NCBI RefSeq assembly: GCF_000423225.1
Contig: NZ_AUHO01000007.1
Location: forward strand, 744,001 to 808,000
DNA length: 64,000 nt
From: Kaistia adipata DSM 17808
GTDB lineage: Bacteria; Pseudomonadota; Alphaproteobacteria; Rhizobiales; Kaistiaceae
Reading direction: 5' to 3'
Shown here: in pieces, positions 9,297 to 17,623 of the stretch
Position numbering within the stretch: the stretch's first letter is position 1
Layout of the letters: each line of letters opens with the position of its first letter
Position numbers and translations under genes: made by a program
Notes under the pieces: generated by a model
The model's input: the letters and a program-made list of their open reading frames with translations, nothing else
What the model was told of the DNA's origin: nothing
Database searches by the model: none

Positions 9297-10061
9297 GTGA
9301 TCCCCAGGAGAGGCGAAGGCCAGGCCGTTCTCATCACTGGCGCGTCGCGCGGCATCGGCCGTGCCATCGCGCTGCGCTTCGCGGCCGAGGGCTACCATGT
9401 GGTGGCCATGGACATCCCGCGGCAGGAGGCCGAACTGAAGGAGGTCCAGGCGCTGGTTCGTCAGGACGGCGGCCGCTGCGACCTCGTCTTCGGCGACGTC
9501 AGCGACCCGAAGTCGGTCGAGAGCTTCGTCGCCGAGGCGCGGGCGATCGCCGGCCATATCGACGTGCTGGTCAACAATGCCGGCGTGCTGTCGCTCGGCA
9601 AGGTCGAAGACCTCACGGCGGAGGAATGGGACCGCATGTATGACGTCAACACCAAGGGAACGTTCCTGGTGTGCCAGGCGCTGCTCGGTCCGTTCCGCGC
9701 CGCCGGCAAGGGGCGGATCGTCAACATCGCCTCGATCGGCGGCAAGCGCGGCGCGCCGCTGCAGGCGCATTACTGCTCGTCCAAGGCGGCGGTGATCAGC
9801 TTCACCCACATCCTGGCGCAGGAAGTCGCCAAGGACGGCATCACCGTGAACGCTGTCTGCCCCGGCATCATCGACACCGAGATGGGGCGCAACAACTATC
9901 GCGACGCGGCGGCGCTGCAGGCCGTCAAGGACAAGACCGCGATGGGACGCCTCGGCTATCCCGACGATGTCGTCGGCTCCGTCGCCTTCTTCGCCTCCGA
10001 CGACGCGTCCTTCATCACCGGCCAGACGCTCAACGTCTGCGGCGGCATCATCTTCAGCTGA
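9297..10061 (+). CDS. Short-chain dehydrogenase/reductase (SDR), probably sugar or polyol dehydrogenase
   Basis: Classical SDR of 254 aa using NAD(P). The cofactor motif is TGASRGIG (14-21), the structural motif is NNAG (93-96), and the catalytic residues are Ser146, Tyr159 and Lys163 (YCSSK). Asp39 after the second strand suggests preference for NAD over NADP. The start is a GTG at 9297 preceded by GAAGGAAG. The gene lies 145 bp after the CUT2 permease and ends at a strong terminator, so it is likely the last gene of the sugar operon. A xylitol, arabinitol or related dehydrogenase is plausible; the exact substrate cannot be read from sequence. Confidence 0.88.
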   Translation: MIPRRGEGQAVLITGASRGIGRAIALRFAAEGYHVVAMDIPRQEAELKEVQALVRQDGGRCDLVFGDVSDPKSVESFVAEARAIAGHIDVLVNNAGVLSLGKVEDLTAEEWDRMYDVNTKGTFLVCQALLGPFRAAGKGRIVNIASIGGKRGAPLQAHYCSSKAAVISFTHILAQEVAKDGITVNAVCPGIIDTEMGRNNYRDAAALQAVKDKTAMGRLGYPDDVVGSVAFFASDDASFITGQTLNVCGGIIFS

Positions 10062-10076
10062 AATCGCATTCTGAAG

Positions 10077-10115
10077 CGAGAACGCGGCGCCGGATCCCGG
10101 CGCCGCCTGTTCTCG
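10077..10115. terminator. Bidirectional terminator between convergent operons
   Basis: CGAGAAC (10077-10083) pairs with GTTCTCG (10109-10115), enclosing an inner GCGGCGCCGG/CCGGCGCCGC stem. It sits between the SDR stop and the end of the convergent ABC permease gene. Confidence 0.75.
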
Positions 10116-10132
10116 TTGGTCCGCGTTCGCTA

Positions 10133-11047
10133 TCAGCCCTTGACCGCGCCCGCCGTCAGGCCGGCGACGATGTGCTTCTGGGCGGCGAAGAAGACGATGA
10201 TCGTCGGCAGGATGGTCAGCGTGATGAAGGCCAGCACCAGCTGCCAGTCGGTCGAATATTCGCCCTGATAGACCATGATGCCGAGCGGCCAGGGATAGTT
10301 GCCCTCGGAATTGAGCAGGATCAGCGGCAGCAGGTAGCTGTTCCAGGAATTGACGAAGGCGACGATGCCGACCGTGGCGAGGATCGGCCGCGAGAGCGGC
10401 AGCGTGATGTGCCAGAAATAGCGGATATAGCCGCAGCCATCGACGAGCGCCGCGTCGAACAGTTCGTGCGGCACGTTCTGGAAGAATTTGCGGAACAGCA
10501 TGATGCTCATGCCGAGCCCGAAGGCGACCTGCGGCAGCACCACGCCCCAATAGGTGTCGAGCAGGCCGAGGTCGCGGATGCGGATGAACAGCGGCAGGAT
10601 CGCTGTTGCCACCGGGAACATCAGCCCGATCAGGAAATAGTTGAGCAGGAAGCCCGAGCCGAAGAACTTCACATGCGCGAAGGTGAAGGCGGCCATCGCG
10701 GCGACGGCAAGCGTCAGGACGACGGTCAGCACCGCGATGATCAGCGAGTTCGCCAGCATCTGCCAGTAGCGCGTGCTGCCGAGAATATCGAGATAGTTGC
10801 TCCAGACCCATTGCGCCGGCAGGCCGAACGGGTTGACGCGCAGGTCGCCGAGCGTCTTGAAGCCGCCGATCGCCGTGGTGAGCAGCGGCAGAAGCACCAC
10901 CGCGGCGATGATCAGGAGGCTCGCATAGAGATAGAGCCAGGTGACGAAGCTCATCCGGTGCTTCGAGAACACCTCCCGGCGCCGGCGTTGCGCGGCGACG
11001 GGCTTTGTGGCTTCGGGCGTGGCGACGACGAGGGTTTGCTCAGTCAT
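10133..11047 (-). CDS. Sugar ABC transporter permease, MalG type
   Basis: CUT1 inner-membrane permease, 304 aa. About 35 cytoplasmic residues rich in Arg/Lys precede the first helix. The EAA loop reads DAALVDGCG with ITLP following, and the C-terminus AAQKHIVAGLTAGAVKG is diagnostic of MalG proteins. Its start overlaps the MalF-type gene by 8 bp. It forms an operon with that permease and the binding protein upstream. No ATPase gene is in the cluster, so a shared MsmX/UgpC-type ATPase encoded elsewhere is expected. Confidence 0.92.
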   Translation of the reverse strand: MTEQTLVVATPEATKPVAAQRRRREVFSKHRMSFVTWLYLYASLLIIAAVVLLPLLTTAIGGFKTLGDLRVNPFGLPAQWVWSNYLDILGSTRYWQMLANSLIIAVLTVVLTLAVAAMAAFTFAHVKFFGSGFLLNYFLIGLMFPVATAILPLFIRIRDLGLLDTYWGVVLPQVAFGLGMSIMLFRKFFQNVPHELFDAALVDGCGYIRYFWHITLPLSRPILATVGIVAFVNSWNSYLLPLILLNSEGNYPWPLGIMVYQGEYSTDWQLVLAFITLTILPTIIVFFAAQKHIVAGLTAGAVKG

Positions 11048-11951
11048 TGCGCATGAAAATCCGTTTGTAGCCGAAGGCGAGCGTGACGCAGATGACGAAG
11101 AGGACGACGCCGACGGCGCTGCCGAAGCCGACCTTCATCCGCGTGATGCCGTAGGAATAGAGGAAGGTGACCATGGTCTGGGTGCTGTTCGACGGGCCGC
11201 CGCCGGTCAGCGGCATGATCATGTCGAAGAGCTGCAGCGAGCCGATCACCGAGAAGAACACCGAGAGCCGGATCGTCGGCGCCAGCAGCGGCAGCGTGAT
11301 GTTGCGGAAGCGCTGCCAGCGCGTCGCGCCGTCCATCTCCGCGGCCTCGTAGTAGCTCTTGTCGATCGACTGCAGGCCGGCGATGAACAGCATCATGTGG
11401 AAGCCGAAATACTTCCAGACGATGACGCCGAGCACCGCGTAGATGGCGAGGTTCTTGTCGGCCAGCACATAGGGCGAGGCGACGCCGACGAAGGAGGCGA
11501 TGGCGGCGAACAGGCCGTAGTCGCCGTCATAGACGAAGCGCCAGATCAGGCCGGCCGCCACGTCGGCGAGCACATAGGGCATGAAGAAGATCAGGCGGAA
11601 CGACACCGCGCCGGGGATGCGGTGCGAGACCATGGTCGCGAGCCAGAGCGCCAGCGGCAGCTGGATTGCCAGTGAGACGACGATGATCAGCGCGTTGTTG
11701 GTCAGCGCCTGGCGGAAGGCGCCGTTGCGGAACAGCACCTCGAAATTCTTCAGCCCGACGAACTTCTCGGGCAGACCGTAGCCGTTCCAGTCATAGAGGC
11801 TGTACCACGCGGCTTCGCCCATCGGCAGGATGACGAAGAGGGTGAAGACCAGGAGGGCGGGGGGCAGGAACAGCACCAGGACGGGCAGGGTGCCGCCGAT
11901 CCGGTTGCTGCCGCCGCGGCCCGCCGCGCGCGCGATCATCGTCTGGCTCAT
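11040..11951 (-). CDS. Sugar ABC transporter permease, MalF type
   Basis: CUT1 permease partner of the downstream MalG-type protein, 303 aa with six predicted helices. The EAA loop is YYEAAEMDGATRWQRF followed by ITLPLLAP. The N-terminus is short and basic, as in permeases lacking the long MalF periplasmic domain. It lies 72 bp after the binding-protein gene, across a strong hairpin, and overlaps the next permease by 8 bp. Confidence 0.92.
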   Translation of the reverse strand: MSQTMIARAAGRGGSNRIGGTLPVLVLFLPPALLVFTLFVILPMGEAAWYSLYDWNGYGLPEKFVGLKNFEVLFRNGAFRQALTNNALIIVVSLAIQLPLALWLATMVSHRIPGAVSFRLIFFMPYVLADVAAGLIWRFVYDGDYGLFAAIASFVGVASPYVLADKNLAIYAVLGVIVWKYFGFHMMLFIAGLQSIDKSYYEAAEMDGATRWQRFRNITLPLLAPTIRLSVFFSVIGSLQLFDMIMPLTGGGPSNSTQTMVTFLYSYGITRMKVGFGSAVGVVLFVICVTLAFGYKRIFMRND

Positions 11952-11980
11952 GGCCCGGTAACTCCGGCAGGAAGGGGAAG

Positions 11981-12009
11981 GCCGCCGCGGCGAGGGGAAC
12001 CGCGGCGGC
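11981..12009 (-). terminator. Intra-operon hairpin between binding-protein and permease genes
   Basis: GCCGCCGCGG (11981-11990) and CCGCGGCGGC (12000-12009) form a perfect 10-bp stem with a 9-nt loop just downstream of the binding-protein stop on the minus strand. It probably sets a high binding protein to permease ratio. Confidence 0.55.
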
Positions 12010-12023
12010 GCAGGACGCGGGGA

Positions 12024-13292
12024 CTACTGCTCGAGGTCCCAGGCGTCCTGGATCTGCTGCGCCGCGTCCTCGGCCGACATCTGGCCGGAGACGATCTCGA
12101 CGGAGACGTCGTTGACGACGCGGCCGACGGCCGGGCCGAGATCCTGGTCGAGGAAGTTCTGGTGCCAGGTCGAGGCGGCGAGCTGCTTGGCGGATTCGGC
12201 GACCAGCGGATCCTTGACGCCGTCCTCGGCGCCGATCGCGACCGGGATCATGATGCCCTTCTCTGCCTGCAGCCGCTCGTTCTCGGCATTGGTCAGGAAG
12301 GCGGCGAATTCGACGGCTTCCTTCGGCGCATCCTTGCTGACGACCCAGGCGTTGAGGCCGCCCAGCGTGTCGGTGACCTTGCCGGCGCCGCCCTCGACGG
12401 CGGGGAAGGGGAAGCGGCCGAGATTGGCGGTGGCGATGCCCTTGCCGTCGGCGGCCTGGTTGGCCTGGTTCTTCTCGGTCGCCTCGAAGCCGAGGATCAT
12501 CGCCGCCTTGCCGTCGGCGAAGGCGCCGAGCGCCTGCGGCCACTTGGTGCCGAGATAGCCCGGCTGGAACGGCTCGAGCTCGCCGAGCGCCTTCAGCTGC
12601 TCGCCGGCCTTCAGGAAGGGCTCCGACTTGAAGCCGTCGCCTTCATTTGCCTTTGCCGCGTTGAAGGCCTCCAGGCCGCCATTCCGCATGGCGAGGTAGC
12701 TCCAGTAGAAGTGGATCGGCCACTTCTCGCCGCCGCCGCCCGCGATCGGCACGATGCCCGCGTCCTTGAGCTTCTTCACGGCGGCCAGGAAATCGTCCCA
12801 GGTCTGGATCTTGTCGGCGTCGACGCCGGCCTTCTGGAACAGCTCCTTGTTATAGAAGAACGACACGGTGCCCATCTTGTACGGGGCCGCCCAGATCTTG
12901 TCGTCGAAGGTCAGGCCGGCGACGGAGGCCGGGTTGTAGCTCTTCTGCCACTTGCCGTCCTCGGCCTGCATCTCGGGCGTCAGGTCCTTGATGGCGCCGG
13001 TCTCCGACTGCGCCTTCAGCACGCCGCCAGCCCAGGAGTAGAACAGATGCGGCGCGTCCTTCGACTGCAGCAGCGTCGGCAGCTTGGCCTTGAAGGCCTC
13101 GTTCTCGAGGAACTGCGTCTGCACCTTCACGCCCGGATGCGCCGCCTCGAACTTCTGGATGATCTCGTCCCAGACGCCGAGCGTGACCGGATCGGTCTCG
13201 AGATGCATCCATTTGACGGTGACGTCGGCCAGCGCCGTGCTGGTGGAAAGCGCGAGGCCGATGGCCGCGCCGAAAAGCGCCGTGAACTTCAT
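12024..13292 (-). CDS. Extracellular sugar-binding protein, CUT1 class (SBP_bac_1)
   Basis: Periplasmic binding protein of 422 aa. A signal peptide covers residues 1-22 (cleavage after TALA). The mature start DVTVKWMHLETDP and the FEAAHPGVKV segment are typical of maltose/multiple-sugar binding proteins, and acidic and aromatic residues line the putative sugar site (KWPIHFYWSYLAMRN). It is the first gene of the binding protein-MalF-MalG operon and diverges from the ROK regulator. An 11-bp palindrome 49 bp upstream is the likely operator. The ThuA and Gfo/Idh genes on the other side suggest a disaccharide or keto-sugar, but this is inference. Confidence 0.92.
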   Translation of the reverse strand: MKFTALFGAAIGLALSTSTALADVTVKWMHLETDPVTLGVWDEIIQKFEAAHPGVKVQTQFLENEAFKAKLPTLLQSKDAPHLFYSWAGGVLKAQSETGAIKDLTPEMQAEDGKWQKSYNPASVAGLTFDDKIWAAPYKMGTVSFFYNKELFQKAGVDADKIQTWDDFLAAVKKLKDAGIVPIAGGGGEKWPIHFYWSYLAMRNGGLEAFNAAKANEGDGFKSEPFLKAGEQLKALGELEPFQPGYLGTKWPQALGAFADGKAAMILGFEATEKNQANQAADGKGIATANLGRFPFPAVEGGAGKVTDTLGGLNAWVVSKDAPKEAVEFAAFLTNAENERLQAEKGIMIPVAIGAEDGVKDPLVAESAKQLAASTWHQNFLDQDLGPAVGRVVNDVSVEIVSGQMSAEDAAQQIQDAWDLEQ

Positions 13293-13340
13293 CGATTGTC
13301 CTCCCAGACGATCGCCGGCTGTTTCCTCCCGCCGGCGTAC

Positions 13341-13364
13341 GTTTAATAAACAATGCGGATTAAA
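13341..13364. promoter_or_regulatory. Candidate ROK-repressor operator
   Basis: GTTTA-A-TAAAC (13341-13351) is a near-perfect palindrome. TTTAAT (13342-13347) is also repeated in inverted form as ATTAAA (13359-13364). AT-rich TTTA/TAAA palindromes are typical of ROK family operators. It lies between the divergent binding-protein and ROK genes. Confidence 0.5.
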
Positions 13365-13480
13365 TCTGTTCTCGTTCCGAGGGGGCTGTCAAGAGAATGG
13401 CGAAATTGCTGCGATGCAGCGCGGATTGGGGCGTTGACAGCGGCCGGTTTTGCCGTGAATAACTGCCTGATCCGGAATAA

Positions 13481-14716
13481 ATGGCTCCCCTGGACATGAA
13501 GACTGCCGACCCCGAATTGATGCGCGCCATCAATCGCTTCCACGTCATGGACGCGATCCGGCGCTTCGGTCCCATTTCGCGGGTGGAGATCTCCGACCGC
13601 ACGCAATTGTCGGCGACGACGGTGTCGGCGATCACCGCGGCGCTGCTCGATGACGCGCTGATCATGACCCACCAGCTGGGCGGCATCCGCGACGCGGCGG
13701 CGCGGGGGCGGCCGCGCGTCATGCTGGAGCTCAACCCGGCCGCCGCGCATGTCGTCGGCGTCAAGCTGGCGCTCGACCAGATCACCGTCGCCACCACCAA
13801 TTTCAGCGCCGACGTGCTGTCGAGCCTGGTCCTGCCGATCCGCCTGCACCGCCAGCCCGTCTCCGTCATCGCCGATCTCGTCGAGGACGGCATCCGTCGC
13901 TCGGTCGCGGATGCCGGCCTGACCATGGAGCAGGTTTCCGGCGTCTGCGTCGGCCTGCCCGGCGTCGTCGAGCGGATCGCCGGCGTCTGCCGCGCCAGCC
14001 CGATCTTCGGCGAGCGCGACGTGCCCTTCGCGGCCGAGCTGACGGCCCGGCTCGGCGGCGTCGTGGCGACCATCGACACCGACGTCAACCTCGTGACGCT
14101 CGCCGAGCACTGGTTCGGCCAGGCGCGTGGGCTCGATGATTTCCTCGTCATTTCGGTCGAGCTCGGCCTCGGCCTCGGCATCCTGCACAATGGCGAATTG
14201 TTCCGTGGCGCCAATGGCTTGAGCCCCGATCTCGGCGACCTGATGGTGCGGGCGCCGGATGGCAGTGGCGCGGTGCGTCTGGCGAGCGCCGCCTCCGAGG
14301 CGAGCATGGTGGCCGAGGCGCAGGAGATCCTCGCCGGCAGCGAGCACGAGCATGCCTTCCGCCTCGGCCGCGGCATCGACAAGATCCTCGAACTGGCCGC
14401 GGCGGGGGAGCCGCGCATCCTGGCGCTGCTCGATCGCGCCGGCGGCGCGCTCGGCTTCGCCATCGCCAATCTGATCACGCTGTTCGCGCCGCCCAAGGTC
14501 ATCCTCGCCGGCGCGGCGCTGGAGGCGGGCGAGGCGCTGGTCGGGCCGATCCGGCGCACCGTCACGGAACTGCTGCCAGCAAGCCTTGCCGACGTCTCCG
14601 AGATCGTCGTGCATCACTGGCGCGACGATATCTGGGCCCGCGGCGCCGCCGCCATGACCCTGCGCGACCTCTATGGTGCGCCCTGGAACACCACGGGGCC
14701 GGTCGTGCATCGCTGA
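13481..14716 (+). CDS. ROK family transcriptional regulator with degenerate sugar/zinc site
   Basis: NagC/XylR-like regulator, 411 aa. A winged helix-turn-helix occupies residues 15-80 (ISRVEISDRTQLSATTVSAITAALL) and a ROK kinase-like domain follows. In most ROK proteins a Glu-x-Gly-His motif and a CxCGxxGCxE zinc site follow the sugar site. Here the region reads GLSPDLGDLMVRAPDGSGAVRLASAASEA, with neither the His nor any Cys. The protein is therefore unlikely to be a sugar kinase and may sense its ligand differently. It diverges from the CUT1 operon and precedes the Gfo/Idh and ThuA genes. An alternative ATG at 13496 is in frame. Confidence 0.88.
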   Translation: MAPLDMKTADPELMRAINRFHVMDAIRRFGPISRVEISDRTQLSATTVSAITAALLDDALIMTHQLGGIRDAAARGRPRVMLELNPAAAHVVGVKLALDQITVATTNFSADVLSSLVLPIRLHRQPVSVIADLVEDGIRRSVADAGLTMEQVSGVCVGLPGVVERIAGVCRASPIFGERDVPFAAELTARLGGVVATIDTDVNLVTLAEHWFGQARGLDDFLVISVELGLGLGILHNGELFRGANGLSPDLGDLMVRAPDGSGAVRLASAASEASMVAEAQEILAGSEHEHAFRLGRGIDKILELAAAGEPRILALLDRAGGALGFAIANLITLFAPPKVILAGAALEAGEALVGPIRRTVTELLPASLADVSEIVVHHWRDDIWARGAAAMTLRDLYGAPWNTTGPVVHR

Positions 14717-14762
14717 CCGACGGCCAAACAAGAAATCAATCGCATCTGGGAGTGAGCGCGAG

Positions 14763-15860
14763 ATGGTTGAACGGGTAGGAATTGGTGTCATCGGCTGCGG
14801 CAATATCAGCGCGGCCTATCTGAAGGCCGCGGCCGGCTTTCCGATCCTCGATATTCGCGGCTTGGCCGACCTGAACGCGAACGCGGCGCAGGCCCGCGCC
14901 GCCGAGTTCGGCCTCAACGCCGTGTCGATCGACGCGATGCTGGCCGATCCGGCGATCGAGATCATCGTCAACCTGACCATCCCGAAGGCGCATGTCGAGG
15001 TCGGCCTCAAGGCCGTCGCCGCCGGCAAGCACGTTCATTCGGAGAAGCCGCTCGGCATCTCGACGACGGAGGCGCGCAGGCTGGTCGCGGCGGCGAAGGA
15101 GAAGGGCGTGCGCCTCGGCAGCGCGCCGGACACCTTTTTCGGCGGCGCGCACCAGACCAGCCGCAAGCTGGTCGACGAGGGCGCCATCGGCACGCCGATC
15201 GCCGGCACCGCCTTTTTCATGTGCCCGGGCCATGAGCGCTGGCACCCCAATCCCGGTTTCTATTATCTCGACGGCGGCGGACCCATGCTCGACATGGGGC
15301 CCTATTACGTGACCGATCTCGTCAACCTGCTCGGGCCGGTCGCGCGCGTCGCGGGCGTCGCCACCAAGCTGCGTGACGAGCGCCTCGTCACCAGCGAGCC
15401 GCTGAAGGGCTCGAAGATCCCGGTCGAGGTGGCGACCCATGTCGCCGGCACGCTGCAATTCGTCTCCGGCGCCGTCGTCACCATCGCCATGAGCTTCGAC
15501 GTGCCGCGCCACCAGCACAGCCCGATCGAGCTCTATGGTTCGGCCGGCTCGATCCTGGTGCCCGACCCGAACCACTTTGGTGGCGAGATCAAGCTGGCGA
15601 CGGCTTCCGAGGATTGGCGCGCCGTGCCGACCGAGCATGGCTATGCCGACGGCAATTTCCGCGTCATCGGCGTCGCTGACATGGCCGAGGCGATCCGGAC
15701 GGGAAGGCCGCACCGCGCGAGCGGCGACCTGGCCTTCCACGCGCTGGAGGTAATGGAGGCCTTCCAGCGTTCGTCCGACACGGGCGAGCACATCACGATC
15801 GAGAGCCGGCCCGAGCGGCCCGCCGCGCTGGCGGTGGGCACGGTCATCGGCGCGCTCTGA
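14763..15860 (+). CDS. Gfo/Idh/MocA family oxidoreductase (ThuB-like)
   Basis: NAD(P)-dependent sugar oxidoreductase, 365 aa. The Rossmann motif GVIGCGNIS opens the protein, and the family motif EKPLGIS carries the catalytic Lys near residue 95. The C-terminal alpha/beta domain has the GGPMLDMGPYYV block expected of the family. The start at 14763 follows the ROK stop by 46 bp; longer in-frame starts run into that gene and lack homology-like sequence. It is followed 25 bp later by a ThuA-like gene, recalling the rhizobial thuAB pair that turns trehalose or related glucosides into 3-keto sugars. That specific role is inferred. Confidence 0.9.
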   Translation: MVERVGIGVIGCGNISAAYLKAAAGFPILDIRGLADLNANAAQARAAEFGLNAVSIDAMLADPAIEIIVNLTIPKAHVEVGLKAVAAGKHVHSEKPLGISTTEARRLVAAAKEKGVRLGSAPDTFFGGAHQTSRKLVDEGAIGTPIAGTAFFMCPGHERWHPNPGFYYLDGGGPMLDMGPYYVTDLVNLLGPVARVAGVATKLRDERLVTSEPLKGSKIPVEVATHVAGTLQFVSGAVVTIAMSFDVPRHQHSPIELYGSAGSILVPDPNHFGGEIKLATASEDWRAVPTEHGYADGNFRVIGVADMAEAIRTGRPHRASGDLAFHALEVMEAFQRSSDTGEHITIESRPERPAALAVGTVIGAL

Positions 15861-15885
15861 GAAACGAACGAAAGGGAGAGAGACG

Positions 15886-16530
15886 ATGCGCGAGGCATTG
15901 ATTGTCTGGGGCGGCTGGAGCGGCCACGAGCCGGAGCAGGGCGCCAACATCATCGCGGGCATGCTGGAGGAGGAAGGCTTCAAGGTCTATGTCGAGAATT
16001 CGACCGAGGCCTTCGCCGATCCGGCGATCGCCGACATGAGCCTGATCGTGCCGATCTACACCATGTCGAAGATCGAGAAGGAGGAGCTTCTCAATCTGAC
16101 CAAGGCGGTGCAGGGCGGCGTCGGTCTCGCCGGCTACCACGGCGGCATGGGCGACGCGTTCCGCGAGTCGGTCGAATACCAGTTCATGGTCGGCGGCCAG
16201 TGGGTGGCGCACCCCGGCAACATCATCGACTACCATGTCGACGTGACGCGCCCGGACGATCCGCTGATGGAGGGCCTGCCGGGACGGTTCCCGTACCGCT
16301 CCGAGCAGTACTACATGCATGTCGACCCCTCGAACGAGGTGCTGGCGACGACGACCTTCAAGGGCGACCACGCCTACTGGATCGACGGCGTCGTCATGCC
16401 GGTGGTCTGGAAGCGCAAGCATGGCGAGGGGCGGGTGTTCTATTCCGCGCTCGGCCATGTCGCGAGCGAGTTCCAGGTGCCGGAAATGAACACGATCATG
16501 CGCCGCGGCCTGCTCTGGGCAGCGCGCTGA
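15886..16530 (+). CDS. ThuA-like (trehalose utilisation) domain protein
   Basis: 214-aa member of the ThuA family, a class I glutamine amidotransferase-like fold. Typical features are the N-terminal strand ALIVWGGWSGHEP, the central GLAGYHGGMGDAF block, and the GRVFYSALGH motif near the C-terminus. A clear ribosome site (AAAGGGAG) precedes the ATG. It is the last gene of a ROK-Gfo/Idh-ThuA set and ends at a bidirectional terminator. Family members act in keto-glucoside or trehalose catabolism; the precise reaction is not settled from sequence. Confidence 0.88.
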   Translation: MREALIVWGGWSGHEPEQGANIIAGMLEEEGFKVYVENSTEAFADPAIADMSLIVPIYTMSKIEKEELLNLTKAVQGGVGLAGYHGGMGDAFRESVEYQFMVGGQWVAHPGNIIDYHVDVTRPDDPLMEGLPGRFPYRSEQYYMHVDPSNEVLATTTFKGDHAYWIDGVVMPVVWKRKHGEGRVFYSALGHVASEFQVPEMNTIMRRGLLWAAR

Positions 16531-16541
16531 CATAAGCTGAT

Positions 16542-16575
16542 CCGCAGGCCGCGTCCGACGCGACGTGGCCTGCGG
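16542..16575. terminator. Bidirectional terminator between ThuA-like and LysR genes
   Basis: CCGCAGGCC (16542-16550) pairs perfectly with GGCCTGCGG (16567-16575) between the two convergent genes. Confidence 0.7.
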
Positions 16576-16586
16576 GCTTCCTGCGA

Positions 16587-17435
16587 TCATTCCGCCTTGC
16601 GCCGCGCGACCTCCCGGAGGCCGTTGCGAACCCGGTTCATCAGCCCGCCGTCGTCGCGCCGGGCGTGCACCACATGGGCGGCATGCGAGAATTCGGGTGC
16701 ATCCGGAACCCGGCGCACGCGCCCGTCGTCGAGATAGGGCTGCACGGTGCCGACGCGGAAATAGCCGCAGCCGCCGACCGTAAGGATATGGCTGAGCGCC
16801 AGCGGGCCGAAGCCGATCGAAATCGCCGGATTGGCGAGCTCCGGATAGGCGGCGCGGTGATCGACCGCGAAGCGCGGCCCCCAGTCAACATAGACATAGC
16901 GATCGGCCAATAGCGCGCCATCCGGCGCCGTCGTCACCAGCACCAGCTTTTCCTCGGCGATCGGCTCGGCGACCAGTCCGGGGCGCTGTGGCGGATTGTA
17001 GACGAGGGCGAGATCGAGCGAGCCCTCGATCACGCGGTCGACCAGCCGCGCCGGCGTCTCGATCTCGGCCTTGATCGCCAGTTCCGGGCAGTGATCGTGC
17101 AGCCAGACCAGCCAGTCGGCGAAGAGCGGCTGCCACAGGCTCGGCTCGCAGCCGAGGCTGACGCCCTGTTCGCGCCCTGGCGGCAGCGCCACTTCCTGGC
17201 GGGCCCGCTCCCAGACCTGGACCAGCGTCGTTGCGTGGCGGACCAGTCGTTCGCCGGCCGGGGTCAGGCGGGCGCCTGCCTTGTTGCGCACGAACAGGCG
17301 GCGGCCGAGCTGCTCCTCGAGCACGCGAATGCGCGCGCTGACGGCGGTCTGGGTCAGGTTCAGCCGCTCGGCGGCGGCAATGAAGCTGCCGCTCGCGGCG
17401 ACTTCGAGAAAGGTGCGGGCCAGCGCGACGTCCAT
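16587..17435 (-). CDS. LysR family transcriptional regulator
   Basis: 282 aa. The N-terminal winged helix (residues 1-65, AASGSFIAAAERLNLTQTAV and VRILEEQLGRRLFVRN) is classic LysR. The rest is a periplasmic-binding-like effector domain. It diverges from a cystathionine gamma-synthase-like gene, and a TTGC-N8-GCAA inverted repeat lies 18 bp before its start. Regulation of the divergent sulfur-metabolism gene is likely by family habit, though the effector is unknown. Confidence 0.9.
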   Translation of the reverse strand: MDVALARTFLEVAASGSFIAAAERLNLTQTAVSARIRVLEEQLGRRLFVRNKAGARLTPAGERLVRHATTLVQVWERARQEVALPPGREQGVSLGCEPSLWQPLFADWLVWLHDHCPELAIKAEIETPARLVDRVIEGSLDLALVYNPPQRPGLVAEPIAEEKLVLVTTAPDGALLADRYVYVDWGPRFAVDHRAAYPELANPAISIGFGPLALSHILTVGGCGYFRVGTVQPYLDDGRVRRVPDAPEFSHAAHVVHARRDDGGLMNRVRNGLREVARRKAE

Positions 17436-17453
17436 GATTTAATATCAAAATAG

Positions 17454-17469
17454 TTGCTGAAAAATGCAA
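17454..17469. promoter_or_regulatory. Inverted repeat TTGC-N8-GCAA, candidate LysR site
   Basis: TTGC (17454-17457) and GCAA (17466-17469) flank an A-rich 8-bp core in an AT-rich stretch between divergent lysR and metB-like genes. LysR proteins bind interrupted dyads of this kind; use by this regulator is inferred. Confidence 0.4.
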
Positions 17470-17623
17470 TAAAAATGCGTTTGTCTGGTGAAAACGGGGC
17501 TGGCAGCTTGGGGAGCGATAGGCCGGCATGACGCCCTGCTCGTCATGTCGACGTCGGGACGGTCCGGCCGTTTCCCATCAGGTGCCGGCCGGGCCGGCCC
17601 ACGCATCGAGACTTCAGTTCGTC

